The notes beneath the pieces were generated by a model that saw only the letters and a program-made list of their open reading frames with translations, did no database searches and had not been told where the DNA came from. Both the position numbers and the translations under genes were made by a program. A stretch of DNA of 64,000 nucleotides from Rhodoferax sp. OV413 (GTDB taxonomy: Bacteria; Pseudomonadota; Gammaproteobacteria; Burkholderiales; Burkholderiaceae_C), in contig CAMAWD010000014.1 in NCBI GenBank assembly GCA_945861785.1, positions 1-64,000 on the forward strand, given 5' to 3'. Shown here in pieces: positions 43,301-50,920 of this stretch. Every line of letters begins with the position of its first letter. Position 1 is the first letter of the stretch.

Positions 43301-46300
43301 TGCGTGCGGCAGGCAGCCAGTCGATCACGGTCGGCAACGGTGGCATTTCGATGGTCGGCGGTGGCGGCTCGCTGACCGGCAACTACGCGAACATCGAGCA
43401 GATTGGCGGCGCCGGCACGTCACAGTCGATCACCATCAACGGCACGGGCAGCATCACCCTGCAGGGCGGCTCTTCCGCAGGCACCGGCGTAGCCGGTGGC
43501 AGCGGGGCGTCGATCCGATCGGGTGGCGACAGCCAGACCATACTTTTCACCGGTACCGGTATCGGGCGTGCGATCGACATCACCGGTGGTACGGTGGGCG
43601 CTGACGCGTACGCAGAGATCTACGCCGGGGCCGGTTCGCAGTCCATCGTCGGCGCCGGCCTGATCACGCTGACCGGCGGTGCCAGCGGTGGCGGCGCCAG
43701 TTTCGGTGGGGATGACACGCTGGGTAACCTGGCCACCATCGCTGCGGACATCAATCACCAGACCATCACTGCCAGCGGGCTTGTGCTGCAAGGGGGGGCG
43801 GGCGGCCTCAACAATTTCGCCTTGGTGTATGGCGGTGGCAACCAGGCGATCACGGTGGGCGCCAGTGGCCTGCAATTGCTTGGCGGAGGCGGTGGCGCGC
43901 TCGATGCCAAGAATGCAGCCCTTGTGCTCAAGGGCAACGATGTACCGGCCACCAGCCAGACCATCACGGTCGGGGGCGGTGGTGCGATCGTGCTGCAAGG
44001 TGGCAACGCCAGCGCAAGCAATGTCGGACTGGACGCCAACCTGCGCAACTTCAGCAACGGTGCTTTCGCAGCGATCCGCTCCGAGGGCGTCGCGCAGCTG
44101 ATCGAGTTTGCGGCACCCGGCGGCAGCATCCAGCTCACGGGTGGCACGCTTGGCAGCGACAACCACGCAATGATCGTGGCGCAAAGCGGCACACAGACCA
44201 TTCGTGGCAGCAGCGCGGCGAATGCGCCAGGCCTGGCGCTCTCCGGGGGTGCGTCCGGCGGTGTCGGTGGTGCCGCCAATGAAGGCAACCGGGCTTTGGT
44301 ACTCAGTCTGGCAGGCAACCAGAGTGTCACGGCCAGTTCGATCAGTCTGGCTGGCGGCGCCGCCGGCAACGAAAACCGGGCCCACATCCGCCAGGGGGAT
44401 GCCAGCAACGGGCTGTCGAGTACGCAGGCCATGACCATCGTCGGCGGCGGCAGCGTCGCCATGCAAGGCGGCGGCGGAAACACGAATTTTGCACGCATCC
44501 AGTCGTTTGGCACCACGCAGTCCCTGACCTACAGCGCTGGCGGCAGCCTCAACCTGACTGGTGGCACCGGGGCCAGCCTCGACTTCGCGAGCATCAATGC
44601 GGTGAACGGAAACCAGAACATCCTGGGCTCGCCGAACATCGCGGTCACTGGCGGGGCAAGCGGCGGGGCGGACTTGAACGGCAACTTTGCCAGCATCACC
44701 GCCAACAGCGCAACTGCGACGCAAACCATCGTCAGCAGCGCCATGACTCTCAATGCCGGTGCGGGGGGGACCAACAACTTCGCTGTACTCCTGGCGCCGG
44801 TGCAGAACATCACGGTGCACGGCAACCTCGCGATGACCGGCGGTGGTTCAGCCACCAGCCTGGACGGCACCACCGGGGGCGGCACGCGCATCGGCGAAAA
44901 CGGTGGCGCGACGGGCAGCGCCGTGACACTGGTGGTCGACAACAACATCACCCTGACCGGCGGCAGCGTGGGTGGGGCCGCGATCGGCAACAGCATCCAG
45001 GGCGGCACGACCACCAGCATCAACATCACCGCCGGGGGCAATGTCACGCTCAATCCGGGTACCGCGGCGACGGCCGGCGTACGGTTGGGCAGCCCGGTGG
45101 CCAATACGGCTGCGGGCGACATCGTGGTTGTTGCCGGCGGGGCCATCACGCTCAATGGCACGGTGGCTGGCGAAACTTCCGTGCGCTCGCTGGGCAAGGT
45201 CAAGCTCGAAGGCAACACGCTGGCGATCGGCAATGCGGTCACCGGCAGCGAGGTGGACCTGCATGGCCTGGCGGGTGTCAGCCTGTCTGGTGTGGCTGCC
45301 GTGTCGGCCACGGCCACCAGTGGCAATTCGCTCGACGTGGTGGTGGACGGCGGTGCGTTCAGCAACACGGCAGGGGCTGGCGCGCTGAACGCGGCGGCCG
45401 GCGGCCGCTGGCTGGTGTACTCGGTCAACCCGGTCAACGACACGCGTGGTGGCCTGGTTCCGGCGTTCAAGCAATACGGCGCGGTGTCAGGCAGTACGGT
45501 GCTGGGCACGGGCAACGGGTTCCTGTACAGCGTCGTTCCCAGCGCCACGGCAAGCCTGGTGGGGCCGATCACCAAGGCTTACGACGGCAGCCTGGTAGCG
45601 ACACTCACCGGTGCCAACTACAGCGTGACCGGCATCGACGGTGATGTGGTGGTGCTCAACAGCCCCTCAACGGGCATTTTTGACACCAAGGACTTTGGCA
45701 CTGCCAAGACGGTCACGTCAGGCGCATCGAGCGTTGTCAGCGCCAGCAACGGCGCCGCCACGGTGTTCGGTTACAACCCGCTGGTGGCCCCGGCGACCGG
45801 TGCGGTGGGAAGCATCGGCGCCGCCAGCCTGGTGCTGACCACCAGCGCGGTTACCAAGATCTACGACGGCACGACCAGTGCCCTGGGTTCGGCCACGATC
45901 AGCAGCGGCGCCCTCGTCGGCAGCGACTCACTGGGCGGTGGCAGTTTTGCCTTTGTCGACCCGAATGCCGGCGCCAACAAGGCGGTCACAGTGAACGGCG
46001 TGACTGTGAACGACGGCAATGGTGGCGCGAACTACAGCGTGAGTTACGTGAACAACGCGACAAGCACGATCAGCCCGTTTGCGGTGAACCTGACGGGCAG
46101 CCGGAGCTATGACGGCACAACCGCCGTCAACGCAGCTGTCTTGACCGTGGGCGCGCTGGTGGGCACGCAAACGCTGAATCTTTCGGGCGCGGGCACGATG
46201 GCGACCAAACATGTCGGTACCGGCAAGGCGCTGGGGCTGGGCACGCTGGCGCTGGCCGATGGCAGCGGGTTGGCAAGCAATTACACCTTCACCGGCGGCA

Positions 46301-47781
46301 CCCAGGCCGTGAACATCACCCAGGCGCCCCTGACGCTGAGCGCGGCCAACGTGACCAAGACCTATGACGGTGGTGTTTCGGCCGCTGGTGTGGCCACCGT
46401 GGTCGGCGGCACCGCGACCGGCGGCACGTTGTTCGCCGGTGACACCCTTGGTACTTCCGGACTGGCATTTGCCAACAAGAACGTGGGCACCGGCAACAAG
46501 ACGGTCATTGTGTCGGCAGGGGCAGTGATCGACGGCAACAGTGGTGCGAACTACAACCTCACGGTGGTGAACAACACCACCAGCACGATCAACCCGTTTG
46601 TGGTGAACCTCACGGGCAGCCGTGACTACAACGGATTGGCGACAGTCGGGGCGGGCGCGCTGGTCACCGGCACTCTGGCAGGCTCGGAGACGCTCACCCT
46701 GTCAGGAGTGGGCTCCATATCCGGCAAGAACGTGGGAAATGCCTACCCGGTAGCACTGGGTACGCTGGCGCTGGCGGACGGGAGCAACGGAGGTCTCGCC
46801 AGCAACTACACCTTGGTGGGCGGTACACGCACGGTGGACATCACCCGGTTGGCCAGTGTGACCTGGACCGGCAGCGTCGACAACCTCTGGTCGACGCCTG
46901 GAAACTGGGTTGGCGGGGCCGTGCCCGATGGAGCCAACGTTGCTGCGGTGGTCATCAACACCAGCAGCGGCGACATCACTCACGATGTGACGGGTGTCAA
47001 CATCAACAGCCTGAACAGTACGCGCCGTGTGGTCCAGAGTACCGGCAGTTTCGGGACGGCCACCTTGCCGGCGCAACTCGTGGTGACCACGACAGGGGGC
47101 GTTGCACTGGACAACCCGGGCAACCGGATCGCCACGCTGAGTGTCAGCAACAGTGGCAGCGGTGATGTCTCCGTGCAAAACACGGGCGTGCTCAATGTGG
47201 CGGGCTTGACCAACACCGCTGGCGGCATCACGCTGGTCAACACCGGGGCCATCACCACCACCGGTGCTGTCAGTGCGGCTGTCGGCAATATCAGCATCAC
47301 CGCCAACAGCCCATTGACCGTCGGAAGTTCAGGTGTGACCGCCGATGTGGGTAGTGTCAGCCTCAGCGCCAACAACAGCGATGGCAACATGACGCTCGAT
47401 GGCCCGATCACTGCGGGCACGGCAGTGTTGCTGGATGCCGGTGCGACGCTGACCCAGAACAGCGCGGTTGTCGGCCCCACTGGCGTGACCGCCAATGCCG
47501 GGGTTGGCCCGATGGTGTTCGGCCCCTCGGCCACCACCAGCGGCGCGCCCATCAACTACATGGTGAACAACGTGGCGGTGCCGGCGCCGCCGAAGGATCT
47601 GTTCACGCAGACACAGGCGCAGGCGGAGGCGGTCGACACTCTCGTGACCTTCCTGGACCTGTTCGAGGCTGCGGTGGAGGAGCAGGTTGCTGAGGAGTCC
47701 TTGGGAACCAACTCCGATGACACGAAGAAGAAGAAAAAGGCCGAAGACACGATCGTGACCGAAGGGGAAGTATGCCGATGA
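37342..47781 (+). CDS. giant filamentous-haemagglutinin-like exoprotein (TpsA)
   Basis: This is the secreted partner of a two-partner system, predicted to form a long beta-helix on the cell surface for adhesion or aggregation. The 3479 residues start at ATG 37342, 8 nt after AGGAGA, with an extended signal peptide (about 1-41). In order: the TPS/haemagglutination domain (about 42-300, with LVNQSGIAVGAGA); the LLDPGDINVL junction (about 426); repeats containing NDF and I.V.D.NAL (about 910-1520); Gly-rich repeats of the form Q.I......L.GG....N.A.I (about 1680-2510); five YDG/MBG-type domains (about 2740-3170: AYDG, IYDG, SYDG, TYDG, DYNG); WTGSVDNLWSTPGNWVGG (about 3172); and an acidic helical tail with KKKKK and a final single Cys. 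Only four cysteines are present in all. Confidence 0.93.
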   Translation: MPDRACFATRTRFHHRQFRPAVLALAVASAFAVQPVKLQAQTLPTGGVAVHGQAAISNPSPNQLRVVTQNGAGTNRSAINWQSFSIAPGASTNFVQPSANSLSINRVVTNTPSSIFGTLSSNGRLVLVNQSGIAVGAGAVIDTAGFTASALRMSDADALAGRLRFGDANAGMGGAAGITVGGRITARDGDVVLVAPNIDIGASALVQAPNGSTILAAGQQVEITGRGLEGITLLVQAPSNQVRNLGRLEGSAVGIFAGTLRHSGEIQATTASLEGGRVVLKASGDAYVEGTGKVLATGSKGGRIDVLGQRVAVMDQAVVDASGAQGGGTARIGGDYQGKNPDLPNAAMAYIGPEAQILASSTVLGDGGKVIVWADDVARAYGRIAADGGPAGGAGGLVETSGKHYLDVGGSRVTASSTDGRPGTWLLDPGDINVLRGSDGANVALTGASPFQPVSSSSFANVTDGTLSAALDAQTNVVLTTTNVGADGGAQGNIIFNAALNGDIIIERTVSTSLATLDIQAANNIIFSGGATTFRQFASGGQGLAVSLSAGGSSVVDAGGQLILDSTNGNTVELVVKGGKTLTNNGTLALNGASSVRLPNESGYATLQNASGGTVNINSTANWSFLSDSGVQGGIVNNNGVVNVLLPSAASTSWEAEYNQGALGVLNIGTGRLLSMQNAGTLQGQVSIASGAELRLSETHGGARTIAANFGSSGQLTVVSGVTATFANPTGVLGQFLLDGSAILQSGTLATDVYSQSSSASLTGAGNLSVTSAFNDGGGVFNPTGALDITQGSGTLNFGRSLSLASFELRANAALTLSGNISTSGPLLLSSLTGSLAVAGSLAGNVLTLNAGTSLDINANITAHDLNMTAGGAITQNAGTLTSTGFAIINATAGPINATNARPITLNSVGNDFQVVSTNGSNVSLTDANAVQLASSAVFGNYSVASQGDITQQGGSDLQIVGPTTFASAAGNISITSGANGGNNFSSITVTGGNIAVSDKNALVVTAFTRNVPNANLSFFAGGALTLPAGNINVGSGALQLGSGGVFTTPGDLTANFFLELSGSAALTLAHNLSTTGALFLQGSSIAQTAGAVVVGGATSLNVPGGTVSLARSGNDFSSIAGSTGALTVVDINSLAVNPSGINSNNGNVTLSATGSGAITLSGPINAGTGQINISSGADILGGGALSGSNIAIQTQAGLDLSTNITATGTLLLATNAGSGITQSGGSIVVGGLTTATAGSLPITLTQPGNDFSSFAATGTAISVRDTNALNLGAINGATSLNVLTNGNLTQSAPLVVSGAASFNAGKGGISLPNFANDFGSAQLAGGDIFVVVNNGLLVNGLTRNVPDANLHLQARFGSLTFSGVGAIDTGAGTLSLDSGGTLTTPGALSGSGMYLRGAFGLTLTDNISTPGSLELNADNFINQTGGVITVGGPTFGGGLPGSTAITMNNAANDFASVGLTGSTIQLRDSNAIVLGAMQAGTSLNVVAGGNVTQSAPLVISGTTSITSAGNVTLTTPGNNLNSLSINANAINVVEGAGNSLTVTSLGSGVNQPVSLAAGHTLTLPGTPINTGTANLSLFSAIGPLTVPAALSGNTISLGAVTGLTVNAPVNAAGNFNASVSNAASVTTINADVLAGGTMTLNLAGGLELPAVNLPARLGAGTGQTINAKYVALTVTGSGTSEIFNLAGPQTITTSGMNGAGEGLVVGNTGTGTDTAGIYNAAGLQTITVNNADVVRVAATSGEAFIHSDGGQTLVLQGASSANTLLVGIGGATHTAEIRGNNQSIVAGQLGQAGAITVVGGSTNDFDSGFANDSGTQTIKTSGQLALFGGSAPGGAGVDCLAAGGGAHVGSCGFIAQQGAGLQTLSASSMQLLGGGSGSSNLAVIASQNASQQLIEITGGGSLALLGGSGSGSGNKALIASTGPLQTVNFLSGGILAVVGGTVGSQHSAGVFSNGAASTQTFSGATGIQLSGGASGGGLGAGNFASLRAAGSQSITVGNGGISMVGGGGSLTGNYANIEQIGGAGTSQSITINGTGSITLQGGSSAGTGVAGGSGASIRSGGDSQTILFTGTGIGRAIDITGGTVGADAYAEIYAGAGSQSIVGAGLITLTGGASGGGASFGGDDTLGNLATIAADINHQTITASGLVLQGGAGGLNNFALVYGGGNQAITVGASGLQLLGGGGGALDAKNAALVLKGNDVPATSQTITVGGGGAIVLQGGNASASNVGLDANLRNFSNGAFAAIRSEGVAQLIEFAAPGGSIQLTGGTLGSDNHAMIVAQSGTQTIRGSSAANAPGLALSGGASGGVGGAANEGNRALVLSLAGNQSVTASSISLAGGAAGNENRAHIRQGDASNGLSSTQAMTIVGGGSVAMQGGGGNTNFARIQSFGTTQSLTYSAGGSLNLTGGTGASLDFASINAVNGNQNILGSPNIAVTGGASGGADLNGNFASITANSATATQTIVSSAMTLNAGAGGTNNFAVLLAPVQNITVHGNLAMTGGGSATSLDGTTGGGTRIGENGGATGSAVTLVVDNNITLTGGSVGGAAIGNSIQGGTTTSINITAGGNVTLNPGTAATAGVRLGSPVANTAAGDIVVVAGGAITLNGTVAGETSVRSLGKVKLEGNTLAIGNAVTGSEVDLHGLAGVSLSGVAAVSATATSGNSLDVVVDGGAFSNTAGAGALNAAAGGRWLVYSVNPVNDTRGGLVPAFKQYGAVSGSTVLGTGNGFLYSVVPSATASLVGPITKAYDGSLVATLTGANYSVTGIDGDVVVLNSPSTGIFDTKDFGTAKTVTSGASSVVSASNGAATVFGYNPLVAPATGAVGSIGAASLVLTTSAVTKIYDGTTSALGSATISSGALVGSDSLGGGSFAFVDPNAGANKAVTVNGVTVNDGNGGANYSVSYVNNATSTISPFAVNLTGSRSYDGTTAVNAAVLTVGALVGTQTLNLSGAGTMATKHVGTGKALGLGTLALADGSGLASNYTFTGGTQAVNITQAPLTLSAANVTKTYDGGVSAAGVATVVGGTATGGTLFAGDTLGTSGLAFANKNVGTGNKTVIVSAGAVIDGNSGANYNLTVVNNTTSTINPFVVNLTGSRDYNGLATVGAGALVTGTLAGSETLTLSGVGSISGKNVGNAYPVALGTLALADGSNGGLASNYTLVGGTRTVDITRLASVTWTGSVDNLWSTPGNWVGGAVPDGANVAAVVINTSSGDITHDVTGVNINSLNSTRRVVQSTGSFGTATLPAQLVVTTTGGVALDNPGNRIATLSVSNSGSGDVSVQNTGVLNVAGLTNTAGGITLVNTGAITTTGAVSAAVGNISITANSPLTVGSSGVTADVGSVSLSANNSDGNMTLDGPITAGTAVLLDAGATLTQNSAVVGPTGVTANAGVGPMVFGPSATTSGAPINYMVNNVAVPAPPKDLFTQTQAQAEAVDTLVTFLDLFEAAVEEQVAEESLGTNSDDTKKKKKAEDTIVTEGEVCR
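40060..41910 (+). repeat. long degenerate repeats in the exoprotein gene, NDF type
   Basis: Blocks of roughly 100-120 codons recur. Each has a segment like ITLT..GNDFSS followed by I.V.D.NAL.LGA and then GN.TQSAPLVVSG. Two near-identical DNA stretches encoding TQSAPLV(V/I)SG lie near 41210 and 41820, and two encoding the NVP-A-NL phrase near 40375 and 41380. This suggests past unequal duplication. Confidence 0.7.
42360..44900 (+). repeat. Gly-rich short repeats in the exoprotein gene
   Basis: Some 18-20 units of 35-50 codons share a pattern: a Gln-Thr-Ile strand (Q-x-I), a short turn, I/L-x-L-x-GG, a Gly/Ala/Ser loop, then N-x-A-x-I. The phrase GGASGG recurs about five times and GGT(V/L)GS three times. 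The spacing fits one or two beta-helix turns per unit. Confidence 0.75.
45560..46860 (+). repeat. five YDG/MBG-type domain repeats in the exoprotein gene
   Basis: Five copies of about 85-95 codons begin with TKxYDG or LTGSRxY(D/N)G near 45573, 45856, 46103, 46357 and 46621. The pieces NGVTVNDGNGGANYS and VNNxTSTI occur between them. These Ig-like domains often form the stalk near the cell surface in bacterial adhesins. Confidence 0.8.
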
Positions 47782-49145
47782 ACCAACCAGGCCGATGGAT
47801 GGCAGGTGCCGCGCAAGCGGTGTGTGCGGCGTTCTTGTGCGCGCCTTTTCTGTCCCATGCCCAGGCGGTGGGCGAAGTGGAATTTGCCCGTGGTGTGGGG
47901 TATGCGCAGACGCCGGGGCAAGGCGCGCGCATCCTTGGCAAGGGCATGGAGCTCAGGGAGGGCGACACGCTGAGCACCTCGCAGGGCTCGTCGGCAATCA
48001 TCCGCATGCAGGACGGCACGCGCATGACGCTGCGCCCGGGCACGGACATGGTGGTGCAGCGTTTCCAGTACAAGGAGGGGGCCACCAACAACAGCATGGT
48101 GATGCAGCTCTTCAGTGGGGGCCTGCGGGCGATCACGGGGCTGATAGCGAAGAACGCACCGGAGGCAGCCAAGCTGCAGACCAAGACGGCCACCATCGGC
48201 ATCCGTGGCACGGACTTCGATGCGCGGCTGTGCCAGAAGGACTGCGCGGGGGAGTCGGCCCGGGTGCAGGAAACACCGAAGGCCAACGCGGTGCAGGCCA
48301 GCGCCAAGCTGGTGTCCACGCAAGGCGAGGTCAACGCGGTGGATGGCGCGGGCACACGCCGGCGGCTGGTCGATGGCGGCGCCATCTACCCCGGCGAGAC
48401 GGTGGAGACGGGTGCGAGCGCACGCGGCGTGCTGGCGTTTCGCGATGACAGCCGCCTGACCCTGGGGGCCACCACACGCTTCAAGATCGACACCTTTGTG
48501 TACGACGACAAGAACCCGGGCGAGGGCAAGTTCCTGGTGTCCCTGCTGCGCGGCTCGGCGCGTGCCCTCACCGGGCTGATAGCGCGGGCCAACAACCGCA
48601 ACGTGGGTTTTGCCACGGCCACGGCCACCATCGGCATCCGGGGCACGGGGCTGGACATGAGTTGTGATGAGGCGTGCAGCTTCTACACCTGGCTGGGCAC
48701 GATCGAGGTCACGCCGAGCAACCCGGGCCAAGGCGGGGGCCTGAGCGCGCTGCAGGTGCTCAGCGCAGGGCAGGGGCTGTTTGTGAGCGCCACAGGCATC
48801 CGGGCTTTGACCGCGCCGCTGCCGGTGCTGGAGAACCTGCCACGGCCCGACACGGTGCCGGTGGACACGAAACAACTGTTCTCGAGTGCGGCCATGAGCG
48901 ACGAGCAAGAGGGGCTGTACGTGTTCGTGCGTGACGGCCACATCGAGGTGACCACGGCCAGCGAGACGCTGCACCTGGGCAAGGGGGAGACGGGGTTTGC
49001 CGGGGAGACCGGGCGCACGGTGCGCCCGCTGGTGACGCCGCTGTTCCTGGAGTTTGACCGCACGGTGCGCCCGGACAGCACCAACCCGATGTTGCAGACG
49101 GTATTGAACGAGACGGTCAGCCGGCCGGCCAACCAGTGCCGATAA
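47778..49145 (+). CDS. exported protein with two FecR domains, inside the secretion operon
   Basis: This 455-residue protein has a Sec signal peptide (cleavage near SHA-QA, about 28). Two tandem FecR-type beta domains (about 30-155 and 178-300) follow, each ending with ATIGIRGT and then a C-x3-C pair (CQKDC; CDEAC). The repeat shows an internal duplication. A third, shorter beta region follows (YVFVRDGHIEV). It has no membrane helix, so it is not a canonical FecR anti-sigma protein. I prefer ATG 47778, which overlaps the exoprotein stop (ATGA) with GAAGGGGAAG upstream; ATG 47772 is possible. Its place between exoprotein and transporter suggests a periplasmic or surface accessory in secretion or anchoring. 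That role is inferred. Confidence 0.88.
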   Translation: MNQPGRWMAGAAQAVCAAFLCAPFLSHAQAVGEVEFARGVGYAQTPGQGARILGKGMELREGDTLSTSQGSSAIIRMQDGTRMTLRPGTDMVVQRFQYKEGATNNSMVMQLFSGGLRAITGLIAKNAPEAAKLQTKTATIGIRGTDFDARLCQKDCAGESARVQETPKANAVQASAKLVSTQGEVNAVDGAGTRRRLVDGGAIYPGETVETGASARGVLAFRDDSRLTLGATTRFKIDTFVYDDKNPGEGKFLVSLLRGSARALTGLIARANNRNVGFATATATIGIRGTGLDMSCDEACSFYTWLGTIEVTPSNPGQGGGLSALQVLSAGQGLFVSATGIRALTAPLPVLENLPRPDTVPVDTKQLFSSAAMSDEQEGLYVFVRDGHIEVTTASETLHLGKGETGFAGETGRTVRPLVTPLFLEFDRTVRPDSTNPMLQTVLNETVSRPANQCR

Positions 49146-49156
49146 AAACCGAACCC

Positions 49157-50875
49157 ATGATGAAAAACCCCGCGCCTCCAACTCCGTTCGCCCTGAGCCT
49201 TTCGGCTCAGCGCAGGACAGGCCTGTCGAAGGGCCCACGATCCGTCGTGCGTCTGGCATGGCCAGGGCCGACTCTGCTGGCCCTGGCGCTGGCCGCCTTG
49301 CACGGGCAGGCAGCAGCGCAGACAGCACCTGCGGCCGCTCCCGCCGCTGCAGCCGAGTTGCCAGCCATGAGCGCCCCGGCCAAACCGGTGTTTGCGATCC
49401 GCGGCTTCGACATCACCGGGGACAACCCGCTACAGGCCAGCGAGACCATGCGGGTGTTGGCGCCTTTCCTGCGCACGGACGCGAACATGGAGACGCTGCA
49501 AAAGGCCACCACTGCGCTGGAGGCGACGCTCAAGGAGCGGGGCTACGCGCTGCACCGGGTGGTGCTGCCCCCGCAGTCGGTGGGCGAGACGGTGAACCTG
49601 CAGATCGTGAAGTTCGTGGTGGGAAAAATCACGGTAGAGGGGCTCAAGAACTACGACGCGGCCAACATCCGGGCCAGCCTGCCCGAGCTCAAGGAAGGGG
49701 CGGCGCCCAACTTCAGGGTGCTGGCGGTGCAAACCGCGATTGCCAACGAGAGCGCGGGCAAGAACGTGCAGATCGCGCTCAAGGAGGCCGAAGAGGCCGA
49801 CCACATCGATGCACGCATCGTGGTCACCGAATCCAAGCCATGGAGTTTTGCGGTGAGCCTGGCCAACACGGGTTCGCGCGCAACCGGGCGCGACCGGCTG
49901 ACCTTCTCGGGCTCCCACGCCAATGTGTTCGACCTGGACCACCAGTTCACGGGGGCGTACACGACGTCGATCGAGCGCCCCGCAGACGTGCGCCAGTTTG
50001 GCGCGAACTACCGCGCGCCCCTGTACCGGCTGGGCGGGGTGCTGGGGGCGAGTTTCACGCACTCCACGGTGGTGGGGGACTTTGGCACGCAAAAGAGCAC
50101 GGGCGCGGGGCAGACGATGGGGCTGAACTACAGCCACTACCTGCCACCGAATGGCGGGTACCGCAGTTACGTGACGCTGGGGCTGGACGACAAGCGCTTC
50201 GACGTCACCGAGATCGCGGGCATCCCGGTGCCGGGTCAGCAGGTACGGCGCAGCCGCCCGCTGAGCCTGGGTTACACGGCCAAGGTGGAGAGTGACAGCG
50301 CGCTGTGGGGGTACAACACCGAGCTGGTGGCCAACCTGGTGAGCGGCGCGGGCAACAACCTGACGGCGTACAGGAGCGAAGACGTGCGCATCGGCACGGC
50401 GGCGTTCAAGGCGCTGCGGGCCAACGCGAACTACACGGCCAGTGTGGGCAGCGGCTGGTTGTGGGCGCTGCGCGGGCAAGTGCAAACCAGCGCCGACGCG
50501 CTGATCTCGGGCGAGCAGTTCGGGCTGGGCGGGGCCAGCAGCGTGCGGGGCACTAGCGAGCGGCCGATCTCTGGGGACAAGGGGCTGCTGGCCTCGCTGG
50601 AGCTGACAACGCCCGACGTGGCGCCGGGCCTGCGCTTGCTGGGCTTTGTGGATGCGGGCTGGTTGCGCAACAACAACCCCAACGCGACCAACAAGCCCGC
50701 CAGCGACCAGCTCGCCAGCGTGGGGCTGGGGCTGCGTTACAGCGCAGGTGCACTGGGCGCCTCGGTCGAGTGGGGCCGCGTGGTGACGGGCAGCTCCATC
50801 CCCCTGACCATCAACGCCGCCGCGCCAAGGGCTGGTGACGTCAAGTTCCACCTCAACCTCACCGCGCGGTTTTGA
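49157..50875 (+). CDS. FhaC/ShlB-type outer-membrane transporter (TpsB)
   Basis: This 572-residue outer-membrane protein is predicted to secrete the giant exoprotein. It has an N-terminal hydrophobic signal region (LLALALAALHGQAAA), an Ala/Pro linker, and a POTRA region (about 70-230) beginning FAIRGFDITGDNPL and continuing with RGYALHRVVLPPQ. The 16-strand barrel carries the loop-6 signature GLGGASSVRGTSERPISGD (VRG-T instead of the commoner VRG-Y/F). It ends in Phe (LTARF), as outer-membrane barrels do. I use ATG 49157; GTG 49136 is also open. Neither has a clear SD. A REP-like palindromic element lies in the signal-peptide coding part. Confidence 0.92.
   Translation: MMKNPAPPTPFALSLSAQRRTGLSKGPRSVVRLAWPGPTLLALALAALHGQAAAQTAPAAAPAAAAELPAMSAPAKPVFAIRGFDITGDNPLQASETMRVLAPFLRTDANMETLQKATTALEATLKERGYALHRVVLPPQSVGETVNLQIVKFVVGKITVEGLKNYDAANIRASLPELKEGAAPNFRVLAVQTAIANESAGKNVQIALKEAEEADHIDARIVVTESKPWSFAVSLANTGSRATGRDRLTFSGSHANVFDLDHQFTGAYTTSIERPADVRQFGANYRAPLYRLGGVLGASFTHSTVVGDFGTQKSTGAGQTMGLNYSHYLPPNGGYRSYVTLGLDDKRFDVTEIAGIPVPGQQVRRSRPLSLGYTAKVESDSALWGYNTELVANLVSGAGNNLTAYRSEDVRIGTAAFKALRANANYTASVGSGWLWALRGQVQTSADALISGEQFGLGGASSVRGTSERPISGDKGLLASLELTTPDVAPGLRLLGFVDAGWLRNNNPNATNKPASDQLASVGLGLRYSAGALGASVEWGRVVTGSSIPLTINAAAPRAGDVKFHLNLTARF
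49185..49234. repeat. REP-like palindromic element inside the transporter gene
   Basis: CTGAGCC-TTTC-GGCTCAG (49193-49210) is a perfect 7-bp hairpin. It is followed by the perfect 12-bp palindrome GACAGGCCTGTC (49216-49227) and CGAAGGGC. It resembles the dispersed CGCCCTGAGCCTGTCGAAGG-type repeats of proteobacterial genomes. Here it lies in frame and encodes residues just before the hydrophobic core of the signal peptide. Confidence 0.65.
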
Positions 50876-50920
50876 GGGGGTGGCATACCGGCTGATCGGG
50901 GACCGGTTGGCCTCGGCCCA

